This document shows positions 42,705 through 51,233 of a stretch of DNA of 64,000 bases, piece after piece (the stretch's first letter is position 1; each line of letters opens with the position of its first letter). The notes beneath the pieces are model-generated. The model saw only the letters and a program-made list of their open reading frames with translations, searched no databases and was not told the DNA's origin. The position numbers and the translations under genes were made by a program. The DNA is from Flavobacterium rivuli WB 3.3-2 = DSM 21788 (GTDB lineage: Bacteria > Bacteroidota > Bacteroidia > Flavobacteriales > Flavobacteriaceae): the NCBI RefSeq assembly GCF_000378485.1, contig NZ_KB899967.1, forward strand, positions 496,001-560,000, read 5' to 3'.

Positions 42705-42712
42705 CAAAAATA
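42705..42712 (-). promoter_or_regulatory. Bacteroidota -7 element of the TolC/MacA/tsaB operon
   Basis: TATTTTTG on the minus strand matches TAnnTTTG, 23 bases before the tolC-like ATG. Confidence 0.6.
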
Positions 42713-42791
42713 CTTAAAATTTCTGAGGGTATAAGACACAGATTTTCATTTATTAGACTACAAGCCAGCTTTAATGTTACAAATTAAACCT

Positions 42792-42799
42792 TAATTTTG
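42792..42799 (+). promoter_or_regulatory. Bacteroidota -7 element of the DUF4403 gene
   Basis: TAATTTTG matches TAnnTTTG, 26 bases before the ATG at 42826. With the minus-strand element at 42705 this is a divergent promoter pair. Confidence 0.6.
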
Positions 42800-42825
42800 C
42801 GGCGTTATTTTTCAATCACTTACTT

Positions 42826-44208
42826 ATGAGATTTTTTGCACTCCCCACACTCCTTTTTTTTTCGGTACTGCTTAGCAGCTGTTCTACCACTAAAAGAATA
42901 GAAGCCCTTAAACCTGAACCCGGTAAAACTACCGATGTGGTTTACCAGCAGTCTACATCATTTATAAGCCTGCCTGTTACCATAGCCGTTGCCGATGTGG
43001 AAACACAGATAAACAAAATACTTACCGGCCTTATTTATGAAGATAAAAACATAGAGGACGATGATATTGCCATGAAGGTATGGAAAACTGCCCCTATAAA
43101 ATTTACAGAACAAAAAGGCAAGCTGCAATCTGTAGTACCTATTAAGGTTACGGCAAGCGTGCGCTATGGCGCACTGGGTGTGTATGATACCCGCGAGTTT
43201 AACCTTGATGCTGTAGTTACCTTTACAAGCAAGGTGGGGCTTACCAACTGGCAAATGAAGACCGATACCAGTATTGCCTCATTAGAGTGGAACGAAAGCC
43301 CCTCTGTAACCATAGCAGGTAAGCATGTAGCTATTACTTACCTTATAAACCCTGCCATAAAACTGTTTAAGAACAAGATAGAAGACCAGCTTGATAAAGC
43401 CATAAGCCAATCGGTTAACTTTAAGCCGCAGGTTCTTGATGCGTTAGAGAAAGTTGCCACGCCTTTTTTAACCAGCCCCGAATATGAAACATGGTTTAAG
43501 CTTACCCCGGTAGAACTTTATGTTACCGATGCTGTATTGTCTAAAAAACAAATAACTATGGCAATGGGACTTAAGTGCACCATGGAAACTATGGTGGGCC
43601 AGCAGCCTAAGGTTACTTTTAAGAAAGAGAATGTAGCTTTAAAATCAGTTGCTACCATGCCAGATAAAGTAACGGCTACCGTTGCGGCAGTATCTACTTA
43701 CGAGAGTGCCAGCAAGGTTATTACCAAGAATTTTGTGGGCCAGGAATTTGGCGAAGGCAGCAAAAAGGTTAAGGTAGAAAAAGTTGAACTGTGGAGTAAA
43801 GATTCTAAAATGGTGGTAGCGCTCGACCTTACAGGCAGCATAAACGGTACTATTTACCTTACCGGATACCCTAACTACAATGCGGTAACTAAAGAGATCT
43901 ATTTTGACCAGATGGATTATGTATTGAATACCAAAAGCGTATTGATGCGCACCGCCAACTGGCTTGCCGAAGGTATTATCCTTAAAAAGATACAGGAAAA
44001 TTGCCGCTACTCTATTAAGCAAAATCTTGAGGATGGCAAAAAGAGCATGCTGCCTTACCTGACTAATTATTCGCCTATGCCGGGAATATTTGTAAATGGC
44101 ACACTTGATGATTTTGTGTTTGATAAAGTAGAGCTTACCAATAATGCTATTATTGCATTTATAAAAGGATCCGGTAAAATAGATTTGAAGGTTGACGGAA
44201 TGAAATAG
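42826..44208 (+). CDS. DUF4403 family lipoprotein
   Basis: A 460-residue protein with a lipoprotein signal peptide (LLFFSVLLSSC, Cys19). The remainder fits DUF4403: a repeated alpha/beta fold resembling lipid-binding SMP/TULIP-type proteins (SLPVTIAVADVETQINKIL, then repeated blocks ending SGKIDLKVDGMK). Function unknown; membrane-lipid binding is suggested by the family's fold but not proven. Outer membrane or periplasmic location. Divergent from the efflux operon. Confidence 0.85.
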   Translation: MRFFALPTLLFFSVLLSSCSTTKRIEALKPEPGKTTDVVYQQSTSFISLPVTIAVADVETQINKILTGLIYEDKNIEDDDIAMKVWKTAPIKFTEQKGKLQSVVPIKVTASVRYGALGVYDTREFNLDAVVTFTSKVGLTNWQMKTDTSIASLEWNESPSVTIAGKHVAITYLINPAIKLFKNKIEDQLDKAISQSVNFKPQVLDALEKVATPFLTSPEYETWFKLTPVELYVTDAVLSKKQITMAMGLKCTMETMVGQQPKVTFKKENVALKSVATMPDKVTATVAAVSTYESASKVITKNFVGQEFGEGSKKVKVEKVELWSKDSKMVVALDLTGSINGTIYLTGYPNYNAVTKEIYFDQMDYVLNTKSVLMRTANWLAEGIILKKIQENCRYSIKQNLEDGKKSMLPYLTNYSPMPGIFVNGTLDDFVFDKVELTNNAIIAFIKGSGKIDLKVDGMK

Positions 44209-44280
44209 TCAATATTAAAATTTCACCCTCTATAACTATTCAGTAATTAATCTATCTTAAGAATAATTGATATTAAACAC

Positions 44281-44640
44281 ACCCCTAACCCCTCTCAAGA
44301 GGGGAACACTCAAACCTGCTTACTCTTGTAGTTACAGAAAGAGTGTGGATGCTTGCATAGACACATCTTCCCTCCACAACTCTCCCCAAAGAGAAGGAGT
44401 GACTACTTTTTGAGTGCTAAAAATGTGTATCTAATTTAGGAGTAAGCAACAATGAGTGAAGCTAAGGCCTTAAACTTCGTTGCGTTAAGCAAAATATAAG
44501 CTGAAGCGTTAAGAAAGATTTGCTGTTTGAGCGTAGCGAGTTCAAATCTTTTAGTCGAAGCTTATGTTTTGTAGCATAAGAAGTTAGAGCCTTGAATTTT
44601 TGCTTCTTTTGTTTCAAGACAAAAGAAGAGAATAAAAAAC
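44281..44640. repeat. Cluster of palindromic intergenic repeats
   Basis: The 512-base gap 44209-44720 has no gene. It contains ACCCCTAACCCCTCTCAAGAG near 44281 with a CCCCTCT/AGAGGGG-like hairpin, a long imperfect palindrome from about 44460 to 44605 (arms related by aagcttatnttttg and the counterpart caaaatataagct), an inner AAAGATTTG/CAAATCTTT pairing, and the hairpin CTTCTTTTG/CAAAAGAAG at about 44602-44627. Such stretches are typical dispersed repeats in Flavobacterium. Confidence 0.55.
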
Positions 44641-44711
44641 AAATGAGATGTCCACACGATAATTATTGAAAGAAGCCAAGTGTTTATAAATCAAGGGGCT
44701 AAACAAAAAAA

Positions 44712-44737
44712 AGGCAGCGGTTAATTACCAGCTGCCT
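44712..44737 (-). terminator. Terminator of the cytochrome oxidase cluster, overlapping a stop codon
   Basis: On the minus strand the stem AGGCAGC/GCTGCCT has a 12-base loop that contains the TAA stop of the gene at 44721-44972, then eight T. The end of the gene cluster. Confidence 0.85.
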
Positions 44738-44972
44738 CTTGTGTTTTTTGACGCATCTTTTTACGTTGCCTGTAAATGGCATAGCCCACGAGTGCAACAA
44801 GAAGATAAGGAAATATCATTAAGTAGACAATACCATCGTTTACCGCTTCGGGTTTAATACCGGCATCGCTGGTTTCGAGTGCGGCCCGGCACATGGCGCA
44901 TTGTGCATTTCCCGGTGCTGTAAACAGTAACAGGAAAGCACTTAGAGCGAAATATTTTATATTGTAACGCAT
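44721..44972 (-). CDS. Small CxxC membrane protein of the oxidase cluster
   Basis: An 83-residue protein with an N-terminal signal or membrane segment (residues 7-22), then the motif NAQCAMCRAALETSDAG, and a second hydrophobic segment (about 49-66) with a basic tail (YRQRKKMRQK). Two Cys in CxxC face the periplasm and could bind copper or heme-related partners. The gene follows DUF420 by one base and is last in the oxidase cluster. Function unknown. Confidence 0.65.
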   Translation of the reverse strand: MRYNIKYFALSAFLLLFTAPGNAQCAMCRAALETSDAGIKPEAVNDGIVYLMIFPYLLVALVGYAIYRQRKKMRQKTQEAAGN

Positions 44973-44973
44973 A

Positions 44974-45528
44974 TTAGTATTTGTAATAAGGAGAGATCAT
45001 TATATAAACAATAACTCCGGTTACGGCAACATACATCCATAAAGGGTAGGTAATACGTGCCAGTTTTTTATGGCGCTCATAACTGCCGGATATTCCCCTA
45101 ACATACGTATACAGTACAAACGGTATAATTATTACCGATAGTGCAATGTGCGTTATAAGGATAAAAAAGTATATAGGCCTGATGATGCCCTCACCACCAA
45201 AAGGTGTAGAATCTGACGTCATGTGGTAGGCTACATACATAACCAAAAATGATACCGAGAAACATATTGCCAGTTTAACCAACACCTCATGCAGCTTGCG
45301 GTTGCCCCTTTTTATTGCCATTACAGCAAGGAATAATGTTATGGCAGTAAAACCATTTATAGTGGCATAAATAGGCGGCAGGAACGATAGGGGCTCTACA
45401 TCGAAGCCTAATTTTCTTAGGTTAACACCAAACAATGCTGCCACAGCAAGCGGTATTATTACAGAGACAGCTATAATCCATTTATTGTATTTCTGCTCTA
45501 CAGTTTTTTGTTCAATTGTATTTTGCAT
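44974..45528 (-). CDS. DUF420 membrane protein (CtaM-like oxidase assembly factor)
   Basis: A 184-residue membrane protein with five hydrophobic segments. DUF420 matches include the buried His residues in AYHMTSD, FILITHIALS and YERHKKLARITYP, which may bind heme or copper. CtaM in Firmicutes is needed for cytochrome aa3 maturation. It lies between the SCO gene (two bases) and the CxxC protein gene (one base), strongly supporting a role in cytochrome oxidase assembly. Confidence 0.85.
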   Translation of the reverse strand: MQNTIEQKTVEQKYNKWIIAVSVIIPLAVAALFGVNLRKLGFDVEPLSFLPPIYATINGFTAITLFLAVMAIKRGNRKLHEVLVKLAICFSVSFLVMYVAYHMTSDSTPFGGEGIIRPIYFFILITHIALSVIIIPFVLYTYVRGISGSYERHKKLARITYPLWMYVAVTGVIVYIMISPYYKY

Positions 45529-45530
45529 TC

Positions 45531-46154
45531 TTATTCTTCCAGTAATTTTTTAATATCTTCTTTTATTGCCTGCACCCCGCTATCTTCAAGGCCATCATAA
45601 TACAGTATAGGGTTGCCAAAACTGTCTTTACGGCTGCGTATGTTCCCGTCTTTATCTACAAGGGCAAACATACCCGAATGTTCAAAACCTCCGGCAACTT
45701 CGGGGTTAACGCCTGCATAAAGCTTAAACTCTTTTGCCACGTTAAAAATATAATCACGCTTACCTGTAAGCAGGTGCCAGTTATAATTCTTTACTCCCAG
45801 TTTATCGGCATGTTCTTTTAAAACCTGTGGTGTATCATTCTCCGGGTTAATAGTTATAGAAGCTATACCAAAATCAGGATTACCATAAAACTCTTTTTGC
45901 AGCTTAAGCATGTTTTCATTCATCTTAGGGCAAATGGTTGGGCAGGTACTAAAAAAGAACTCTAACACATATACTTTACCCTCATAATCTTTATTCGAAA
46001 TCTTTTTGTTATTCTGGTCGGTCAGCTCAAACTTTGGTGCCTCACCAATAACTAAAAGATCAGATTTTTGAAAGCGGCCTACAATCTTGGGCACGACCCA
46101 GATACCAAATATCAATATTATAAATGATATCCCTATATACGATTTGTTTTTCAT
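45531..46154 (-). CDS. SCO1/SenC-family copper chaperone for cytochrome oxidase
   Basis: 207 residues from MKNKSYIGI; an upstream start would give 225 residues but with a hydrophilic Lys-rich extension before the anchor. Anchor residues 6-24 are followed by a thioredoxin fold with the copper-binding Cys71/Cys75 in STCPTICPKM and the distal His159 (GGFEHSG). It inserts copper into the CuA site of subunit II. A cysteine-free relative is encoded just upstream (46159-46827). Confidence 0.92.
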   Translation of the reverse strand: MKNKSYIGISFIILIFGIWVVPKIVGRFQKSDLLVIGEAPKFELTDQNNKKISNKDYEGKVYVLEFFFSTCPTICPKMNENMLKLQKEFYGNPDFGIASITINPENDTPQVLKEHADKLGVKNYNWHLLTGKRDYIFNVAKEFKLYAGVNPEVAGGFEHSGMFALVDKDGNIRSRKDSFGNPILYYDGLEDSGVQAIKEDIKKLLEE

Positions 46155-46158
46155 GATA

Positions 46159-46827
46159 CTAAATTTCCCTTTTTGCGCCTTTTTCGGTATTGTTCCTCCT
46201 AAGGGCAAGGCGGTACTCCCTCAGCACTATTTTAACGTCATCGGTCATATCATTATGCAAATCGGCTGCAGAAAATGAATTGTAACCATCCTTATAGGCA
46301 TTATCTTTCCTGTTCTTTACTTCACCTTTTCTGCCCCTGAGGTTAAGCGTTTTGTCTACTATAAAAATATTAAACGTACCAAGGTCTTTATCAAGAGGTT
46401 CTTTAACTTTAAGCGAAGCATAGAACTTATTGATTTCTTCGGGAGATGTAAACACAAACTTCCAGTTGCTAATATCGCCCATAACCTTAAGGCTTTGTTC
46501 TACTTTTTTAACGTCTTCCTGGGTACCGTCGGGCATAAGCATAACGATCTGGAAATCTTTAAAAGCGCGGTACTTTGCATTAAGCTTTTGGTCAATATTA
46601 AAAATGCTTTCTTTGCGCTTTATAACATCGTTACCTAAAAAGCCTACAATTGTTATTTTGTCTTTCAGTTTAACAACACTATCTGTAAATGTTTTGCCCT
46701 GCGGAAGTTCGTTAACATTTTTAGTGATAACGGGCAAAAAGAGTGAATTGTGCTTAGCCATAGAAAAGTAAATGTATAGCACTAATGGTAGTGCTAAAAG
46801 GCCAAGCAGGACTATTTTTTTTTTCAT
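46159..46827 (-). CDS. Cysteine-free SCO-like protein
   Basis: 222 residues from MKKKIVLLG (an ATG five codons earlier is also in frame). A membrane anchor (residues 5-22) is followed by a thioredoxin-like fold (KITIVGFLGNDVIKRKES, QIVMLMPDGTQEDV, GTFNIFIVDKTLNLRGRKG). Where SCO proteins carry CxxxC it has GNDVIKRKE; the chain has no Cys at all. It probably keeps a structural or partner-binding role in oxidase assembly. Four bases separate it from the SCO gene, so they are co-transcribed. Confidence 0.8.
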   Translation of the reverse strand: MKKKIVLLGLLALPLVLYIYFSMAKHNSLFLPVITKNVNELPQGKTFTDSVVKLKDKITIVGFLGNDVIKRKESIFNIDQKLNAKYRAFKDFQIVMLMPDGTQEDVKKVEQSLKVMGDISNWKFVFTSPEEINKFYASLKVKEPLDKDLGTFNIFIVDKTLNLRGRKGEVKNRKDNAYKDGYNSFSAADLHNDMTDDVKIVLREYRLALRRNNTEKGAKREI

Positions 46828-46861
46828 AAAGTCGGGGAGCAATTATTCCCTGTGCAAAATT

Positions 46862-46892
46862 AAAAAAGGCGGTTGATAAAACCGCCTTTTTT
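46862..46892 (-). terminator. Strong terminator after subunit IV gene
   Basis: Perfect 13-bp stem (AAAAAAGGCGGTT/AACCGCCTTTTTT) with a five-base loop, 15 bases beyond the subunit IV stop. It divides the cluster into oxidase subunits and assembly factors. Confidence 0.9.
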
Positions 46893-46907
46893 AGTAATTA
46901 ATATGTC

Positions 46908-47264
46908 TTAAAAAATCCACTTGTACTGGGACTGATGAAACACATCGAAAATATAATTACCCTCTATAAGTAAGATGAACACTAAATAGATAATTAAGAA
47001 CACCAATGGCGACACAATTGACCACCTAAGGCTGCCTTTTTCGCCTTCAAGGTGCATAAATGCCCACATTATATAATATGCTTTTACAACTGTAAGGATA
47101 ATGAATATCCAGTTAAGTATGCTAAGGCGGAATAATTCATGAAGAAAAAGAACATCCGGTTTAGCAATACCAAGTATTACCTCTACAATAGTTATTGCAG
47201 ATAATATTCCGAAAACCGTCCAAATCCTTCCAAGGTTTGATGTATGCTCGTGAGTATGTGACAT
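46908..47264 (-). CDS. Cytochrome c oxidase subunit IV (prokaryotic type)
   Basis: A 118-residue membrane protein with three hydrophobic segments. Matches the COX4_pro family: HEHTSNLGRIWTVFGILSAI, then LSILNWIFIILTVVKAYYIM and AFMHLEGEKGSLRW, plus a C-terminal tail. It stabilises the oxidase; it carries no metal. Next to both subunit III genes. Confidence 0.88.
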   Translation of the reverse strand: MSHTHEHTSNLGRIWTVFGILSAITIVEVILGIAKPDVLFLHELFRLSILNWIFIILTVVKAYYIMWAFMHLEGEKGSLRWSIVSPLVFLIIYLVFILLIEGNYIFDVFHQSQYKWIF

Positions 47265-47283
47265 ATACTTTAAATTTTTAGAA

Positions 47284-48264
47284 TTAAACTAAGTAGAAGA
47301 ATGTGAATACAAATACCCAAACTAAATCTACAAAGTGCCAGTAAAGACCAACTTTTTCTACCATTTCGTAGCTTTTTCTTCTCTCATACGTTCCGTAAAT
47401 AACATTAAGGAAAATAAGTATGTTTATAACAACACCAGAGAATACGTGGAAACCGTGGAAACCTGTAATAAAGAAAAAGAAATCAGCAAATAGCTTATGG
47501 CCATACTCGTTATGCTCAAGGTTTGCACCTTTCACAAATAACGCGCCGCCTTTAATAGCCTCAAGAGAAGCATCCCTTGACAGTATTTCCTTTTTTTTAG
47601 TTGTAGGGTTTATGTTCTCTGTCCTTATAAGCACTTCAGGATGCGCTTTTAAACCTTCAGCAACTTCTTCCACAGTAAATTCAGGAAGTGTTGCACCGCT
47701 TAAAAACCATATACCGTTAGCTTTTGTTTTTTGTACTCTTGTAGTAGGTAAGTGCGCAGCAAAATCGGCCACAGCAACTCTTTCGCCTTCTTTATTAACA
47801 AACTGCAGTACAGCACCGCCTTTTGTTTCTACAGCACCAAACTCGCCACCTATAAAGTTTTTCCACTCCCAGGCCTGAGACCCAAGGAATATAAAACCAC
47901 CTATAATGGTAAGAAGCATGTAAATGGCAACTTTAGTTTTCTTTAAATGATGCCCGGCATCTACGGCAAGTACCATAGTAACCGAAGAGAAGATAAGTAT
48001 AAAGGTCATTAAAGCCACATAATACATGGGTGCCTCTACTCCGTGCATAAACGGAAAGTGAGTAAACACCTCATCTGCGATGGGCCATGTACCGATGAAT
48101 TTAAACCTTGAAAAGCCATAAGCGGCCAAGAATCCTGAAAAAGTAAGAGCATCGGATACGATGAAAAACCACATCATCATTTTGCCATAGCTCGCTCCCA
48201 TAGGCTCATTTCCGCCGTCCCAAAGTTTGCCTGTAGTGGCTGGTGAAGTAACTGTCGCTGCCAT
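47284..48264 (-). CDS. Cytochrome c oxidase subunit III with internal insertion
   Basis: 326 residues. Helices with the heme-copper oxidase subunit III pattern: WFFIVSDALTFSGFLAAYG at the start, FFFITGFHGFHVFSGVVINI near the end with the conserved HGFHV, and VGLYWHFVDLVWVFVFTFFY last. Residues about 140-245 are a soluble insertion (KTKANGIWFLSGATLPEFTV and similar), not in typical subunit III of about 200-260 residues. The second subunit III gene lies upstream (48311-48898). Confidence 0.9.
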   Translation of the reverse strand: MAATVTSPATTGKLWDGGNEPMGASYGKMMMWFFIVSDALTFSGFLAAYGFSRFKFIGTWPIADEVFTHFPFMHGVEAPMYYVALMTFILIFSSVTMVLAVDAGHHLKKTKVAIYMLLTIIGGFIFLGSQAWEWKNFIGGEFGAVETKGGAVLQFVNKEGERVAVADFAAHLPTTRVQKTKANGIWFLSGATLPEFTVEEVAEGLKAHPEVLIRTENINPTTKKKEILSRDASLEAIKGGALFVKGANLEHNEYGHKLFADFFFFITGFHGFHVFSGVVINILIFLNVIYGTYERRKSYEMVEKVGLYWHFVDLVWVFVFTFFYLV

Positions 48265-48310
48265 AAAACGTTATTAGGTTAAAAGTTTTCAAATTTACAT
48301 TTTTTTTCCA

Positions 48311-48898
48311 TTAATAGAAATAGAAAAATAAAAACAAATAAACCCACAAAATATCGAGAAAGTGCCAAAACATTGCACCCAACTCTATACCAAGGGTTTG
48401 TGAAGAAGTGTATTTTTGTTTAAAATGATTATAAATTACTACTAAAAGTACGATTAGCCCTGCAATAAGGTGGACAAGGTGTACAATAGTTACAACATAT
48501 ACAAATGTAGTGGTTATTGTGCTCTCCGGGCCTGTAAAAAAGTAACCCGACCTCACTATTTCTCCAAAGCCGTAAAACTGGGCTACAACAAACGCTGCAC
48601 CAAGCCCCAGCGTGGCTAAAAGCAGCCCCGAAGCCGCCTGGCGGTTATTGTTTTGTATTGCTTTTACAGCAAAATGAAAGGTACCACTGCTTAATATAAT
48701 TATAATTGTGCTTATTATAAAGGCCTGTGGCAATACAAAATCTTTAACCCAGTCCGGGCGCGATGTACTTACAACATAGGCACTGGTTAAGCCGGCAAAC
48801 ATCATGAACATGCTTATCATGGCAAACCATAGCAGCATTTTTTTAGACCTTGCATTTCTGTCATAATGCTCCTGCAGCGACATTTTAATCTTTTCCAT
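48311..48898 (-). CDS. Cytochrome c oxidase subunit III (second copy)
   Basis: A 195-residue membrane protein with five hydrophobic segments. Ends in the subunit III motif MFWHFLDILWVYLFLFFYF; also VTIVHLVHLIAGLIV. Shorter than its neighbour and without the insertion. Two subunit III genes side by side are normal in Bacteroidota caa3-type loci. It starts six bases after the heme O synthase stop. Confidence 0.9.
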   Translation of the reverse strand: MEKIKMSLQEHYDRNARSKKMLLWFAMISMFMMFAGLTSAYVVSTSRPDWVKDFVLPQAFIISTIIIILSSGTFHFAVKAIQNNNRQAASGLLLATLGLGAAFVVAQFYGFGEIVRSGYFFTGPESTITTTFVYVVTIVHLVHLIAGLIVLLVVIYNHFKQKYTSSQTLGIELGAMFWHFLDILWVYLFLFFYFY

Positions 48899-48904
48899 CG
48901 TCTA

Positions 48905-49819
48905 TTATCTGATAAATTTATCTATTATATATATAATTTGCAGCAGCGATATGTAAGATACGCTAACCAGCATAAGCTTGCGTGCCGCAGCGGCATCCAT
49001 TTTATTGTAAAGCTTAACGGCATACAGCAGCATCCACAAACCCAGCAGCAGCACTATTGCACCGGAAACATAACTTAGCTTAAGCTCGCCTGTAAAACCG
49101 GTAACCGGCAGTAACGATGCCAGTATAAGCCAGCAGGTGTACAGTATAATTTGCAGTGCCGTTTTTTTATCTTTCTTACCGGTAGGCAACATAAAGAAAC
49201 CGCCTTTTTGGTAATCGTCAAATAAAAACCAGCCTATAGCCCAAAAGTGAGGGAACTGCCAAAAAAATTGTATTAAAAACAGTGTACCGGCCTCCACATC
49301 AAAATCGTTTGTAGCAGCAACCCAGCCTAACATGTAAGGTATAGCACCCGGAAAGGCACCTACAAAAACGGCAAGCGGCGTTATGGTTTTTAGCGGTGTG
49401 TAAACACTGGTGTATAAAAAAATAGATATTGCCCCAAACATAGCTGTTTTAGGGTTTATGCTATACAAAATGCCAAGACCCACAATTGTAAGGATACAAC
49501 CCAATATAAAAGCGTTGCGTACCGACATTTTACCAGATGGTACAGGGCGGTTTTTTGTCCTGTTCATTAAGGCATCGAGGTCTTTTTCTATAACCTGGTT
49601 AAAAACATTTGATGCACCTACCATACAGTAACCACCTATAGTAAGCAATACAAGTGTTGCCCAGCTAAAAGGATTAAGATCTGAAAAGCCCAGCAGGTAC
49701 CCTGCTATCGACGAGAAGACTACACTAACGGCAAGCCTTGCTTTAGTTATGGCTGTAAAATCTGCAAGGAGCGATTTAAAAGAAACATCGTTTTCTGAAG
49801 CGTTCAAAATAATTTTCAT
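48905..49819 (-). CDS. cyoE: Protoheme IX farnesyltransferase (heme O synthase)
   Basis: 304 residues, UbiA-type prenyltransferase that attaches farnesyl to heme B for oxidase. The prenyl-diphosphate motif NVFNQVIEKDLDALMNRTKN (with the two Asp) and the second motif YTPLKTITPLAVFVGAFPGA are intact. Nine hydrophobic segments. First gene of the oxidase cluster; a minus-strand -7 element TATCTTTG lies at 49847-49840. Confidence 0.93.
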   Translation of the reverse strand: MKIILNASENDVSFKSLLADFTAITKARLAVSVVFSSIAGYLLGFSDLNPFSWATLVLLTIGGYCMVGASNVFNQVIEKDLDALMNRTKNRPVPSGKMSVRNAFILGCILTIVGLGILYSINPKTAMFGAISIFLYTSVYTPLKTITPLAVFVGAFPGAIPYMLGWVAATNDFDVEAGTLFLIQFFWQFPHFWAIGWFLFDDYQKGGFFMLPTGKKDKKTALQIILYTCWLILASLLPVTGFTGELKLSYVSGAIVLLLGLWMLLYAVKLYNKMDAAAARKLMLVSVSYISLLQIIYIIDKFIR

Positions 49820-49839
49820 TGTATTTTCAAAAACTGGTG

Positions 49840-49847
49840 CAAAGATA
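49840..49847 (-). promoter_or_regulatory. Bacteroidota -7 element of the oxidase cluster
   Basis: TATCTTTG on the minus strand, about 20 bases before the cyoE ATG. The -33 element is not clear. Confidence 0.55.
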
Positions 49848-50040
49848 GTCCAAAAAACTTCCCTGAAAAAAAGAATACCCTTTAAAACAGGCGTTAAAAA
49901 TATTTTTTACTTTTTTTTAAACCCTCAACGCAACCTTTTTAATCATACTGCGTCTATAGTATATAATTGCATTGCAAAGGTTGTTGAAGATAATTGCTAT
50001 GAAAAAGAAATTTTAAACGATTTTGCTATGAAAAAGAGAG

Positions 50041-50062
50041 CCTTCCCGCTAACCCGGGAAGG
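50041..50062 (+). terminator. Terminator-like hairpin next to deoC
   Basis: Perfect 8-bp stem (CCTTCCCG/CGGGAAGG) with a six-base loop, then seven T on the plus strand. It lies just beyond the deoC stop, so it ends plus-strand transcription and may also serve deoC in reverse. The gap 49848-50040 holds no gene; two very short ATG frames beginning atgaaaaaga occur at 49998 and 50028. Confidence 0.75.
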
Positions 50063-50071
50063 TTTTTTTAT

Positions 50072-50815
50072 TTAATACCCCTCTGCGGCGGCTTCGCCCT
50101 GGACTATGGCTTTTGCCGATGATGTGCCTATACGCAGTACCCCAAGCGCTATCATTTGCACGGCCTCATCATAATTGCGAACGCCTCCGGCAGCCTTAAC
50201 CGGCAGTGGTGCAGAATGCTGCAACATAAGTTTAATGGCAGGAACGGTTGCGCCATTTGGCAATCCGTTTTCGGTTTTATAAAACCCTGTAGATGATTTT
50301 ATAAAAACGCGGTTATAATCTGCTTCATCAAAATTTTGAAGGATAACACTTTTTATCAATTCGCAAATTACTACTATCTCTTCATCTGTAAGTGCAGCGA
50401 TCTCTATGATCCATTTTACCGTTTTTTTATTTGCTAAACCAAGACGGGTACATTCTATAACCTGACGCTCTACTGTTTTTATATCGCCCTTTTTAAATGC
50501 AGTATAATTCACCACAAAATCCAGGTCATCGGCGCCATCGGCTACACCCTGCCGGGCTTCGGTAAGTTTATCATCCAAACTCCCCAACCCATCCGGAAAA
50601 TCAATAACCGTACCCACTAACACTTTAGCATCGGCATCTGTAATTATCTTAACTGCCATAGCAACCATATCAGGCCGCACCATAACAAGTTTAAATCGTT
50701 CCTGTATGGCCTCAATTACTGCTGCCTGTACTACACTGCGGTTTTCCTGCTCAGTAAGCCCGGCCTGGGCAGGCGTTTTTAAATAAGTAGAATCTAAATA
50801 GTTCCTGATATCCAT
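50072..50815 (-). CDS. deoC: Deoxyribose-phosphate aldolase
   Basis: 247 residues, TIM-barrel class I aldolase that splits deoxyribose 5-phosphate into glyceraldehyde 3-phosphate and acetaldehyde in nucleoside salvage. The Schiff-base Lys is Lys173 in VFIKSSTGF, the second Lys is Lys207 in PVKAAGGV, and the proton relay Asp is Asp99 in DDLDFVVNY. Cytoplasmic. A terminator of the VanZ gene separates it from the preceding gene, so it may be read by read-through or have its own promoter. Confidence 0.93.
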   Translation of the reverse strand: MDIRNYLDSTYLKTPAQAGLTEQENRSVVQAAVIEAIQERFKLVMVRPDMVAMAVKIITDADAKVLVGTVIDFPDGLGSLDDKLTEARQGVADGADDLDFVVNYTAFKKGDIKTVERQVIECTRLGLANKKTVKWIIEIAALTDEEIVVICELIKSVILQNFDEADYNRVFIKSSTGFYKTENGLPNGATVPAIKLMLQHSAPLPVKAAGGVRNYDEAVQMIALGVLRIGTSSAKAIVQGEAAAEGY

Positions 50816-50832
50816 AATAGCTTATAAAAAAG

Positions 50833-50858
50833 AATCCCGAACCTAACGATTCGGGATT
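50833..50858 (-). terminator. Terminator after the VanZ gene
   Basis: Perfect 9-bp stem (AATCCCGAA/TTCGGGATT) with an eight-base loop, then CTTTTTT on the minus strand, beginning three bases beyond the VanZ stop. Confidence 0.88.
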
Positions 50859-50861
50859 GTA

Positions 50862-51233
50862 TTATTTTTTCATTTTACTTAATAGCCAAAGTACTAAAAC
50901 AGCTAATGCAGCACCTGTTGTATTTGCAGCAACATCGGTAATATCGGCACTCCTGTCCTGAGTAAAGAACTGTTGGCAACCTTCAATAAATATACCATAT
51001 ATCACGGCCAGTAAAAATGCCCACAGCCTTTGCTTTTTAGTATTTACTGCAGTACCCGTTTTTAAAAACATATACCACAATACTGTAAAAACAAAATAAA
51101 ATGTGCAATGAACATATTTATCGGTATACCCGTCATGCACCGGTACACTATCAAAATTATGCATACTTACAAGACAGCAAACAGTAACAAATACAGTCCA
51201 CAATGCAGCTGCCCCAAAGTATAATTTACGCAC
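50862..51233 (-). CDS. VanZ family membrane protein
   Basis: A 123-residue protein with four hydrophobic segments. The VanZ pattern is present: [21 protein letters not shown], then [20 protein letters not shown] followed by [20 protein letters not shown]. The acidic and Arg residues around the third span are the family's conserved ones. VanZ proteins are linked to teicoplanin tolerance in some Firmicutes; in Bacteroidota the role is unknown. Overlaps the gcvH stop by eight bases, so coupled. Confidence 0.85.
   Translation of the reverse strand: MRKLYFGAAALWTVFVTVCCLVSMHNFDSVPVHDGYTDKYVHCTFYFVFTVLWYMFLKTGTAVNTKKQRLWAFLLAVIYGIFIEGCQQFFTQDRSADITDVAANTTGAALAVLVLWLLSKMKK

Noticed and set aside
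44281..44640. Remnant of a transposase gene
   Set aside because: No reading frame of useful length is present in either strand. The sequence is better explained by palindromic non-coding repeats.
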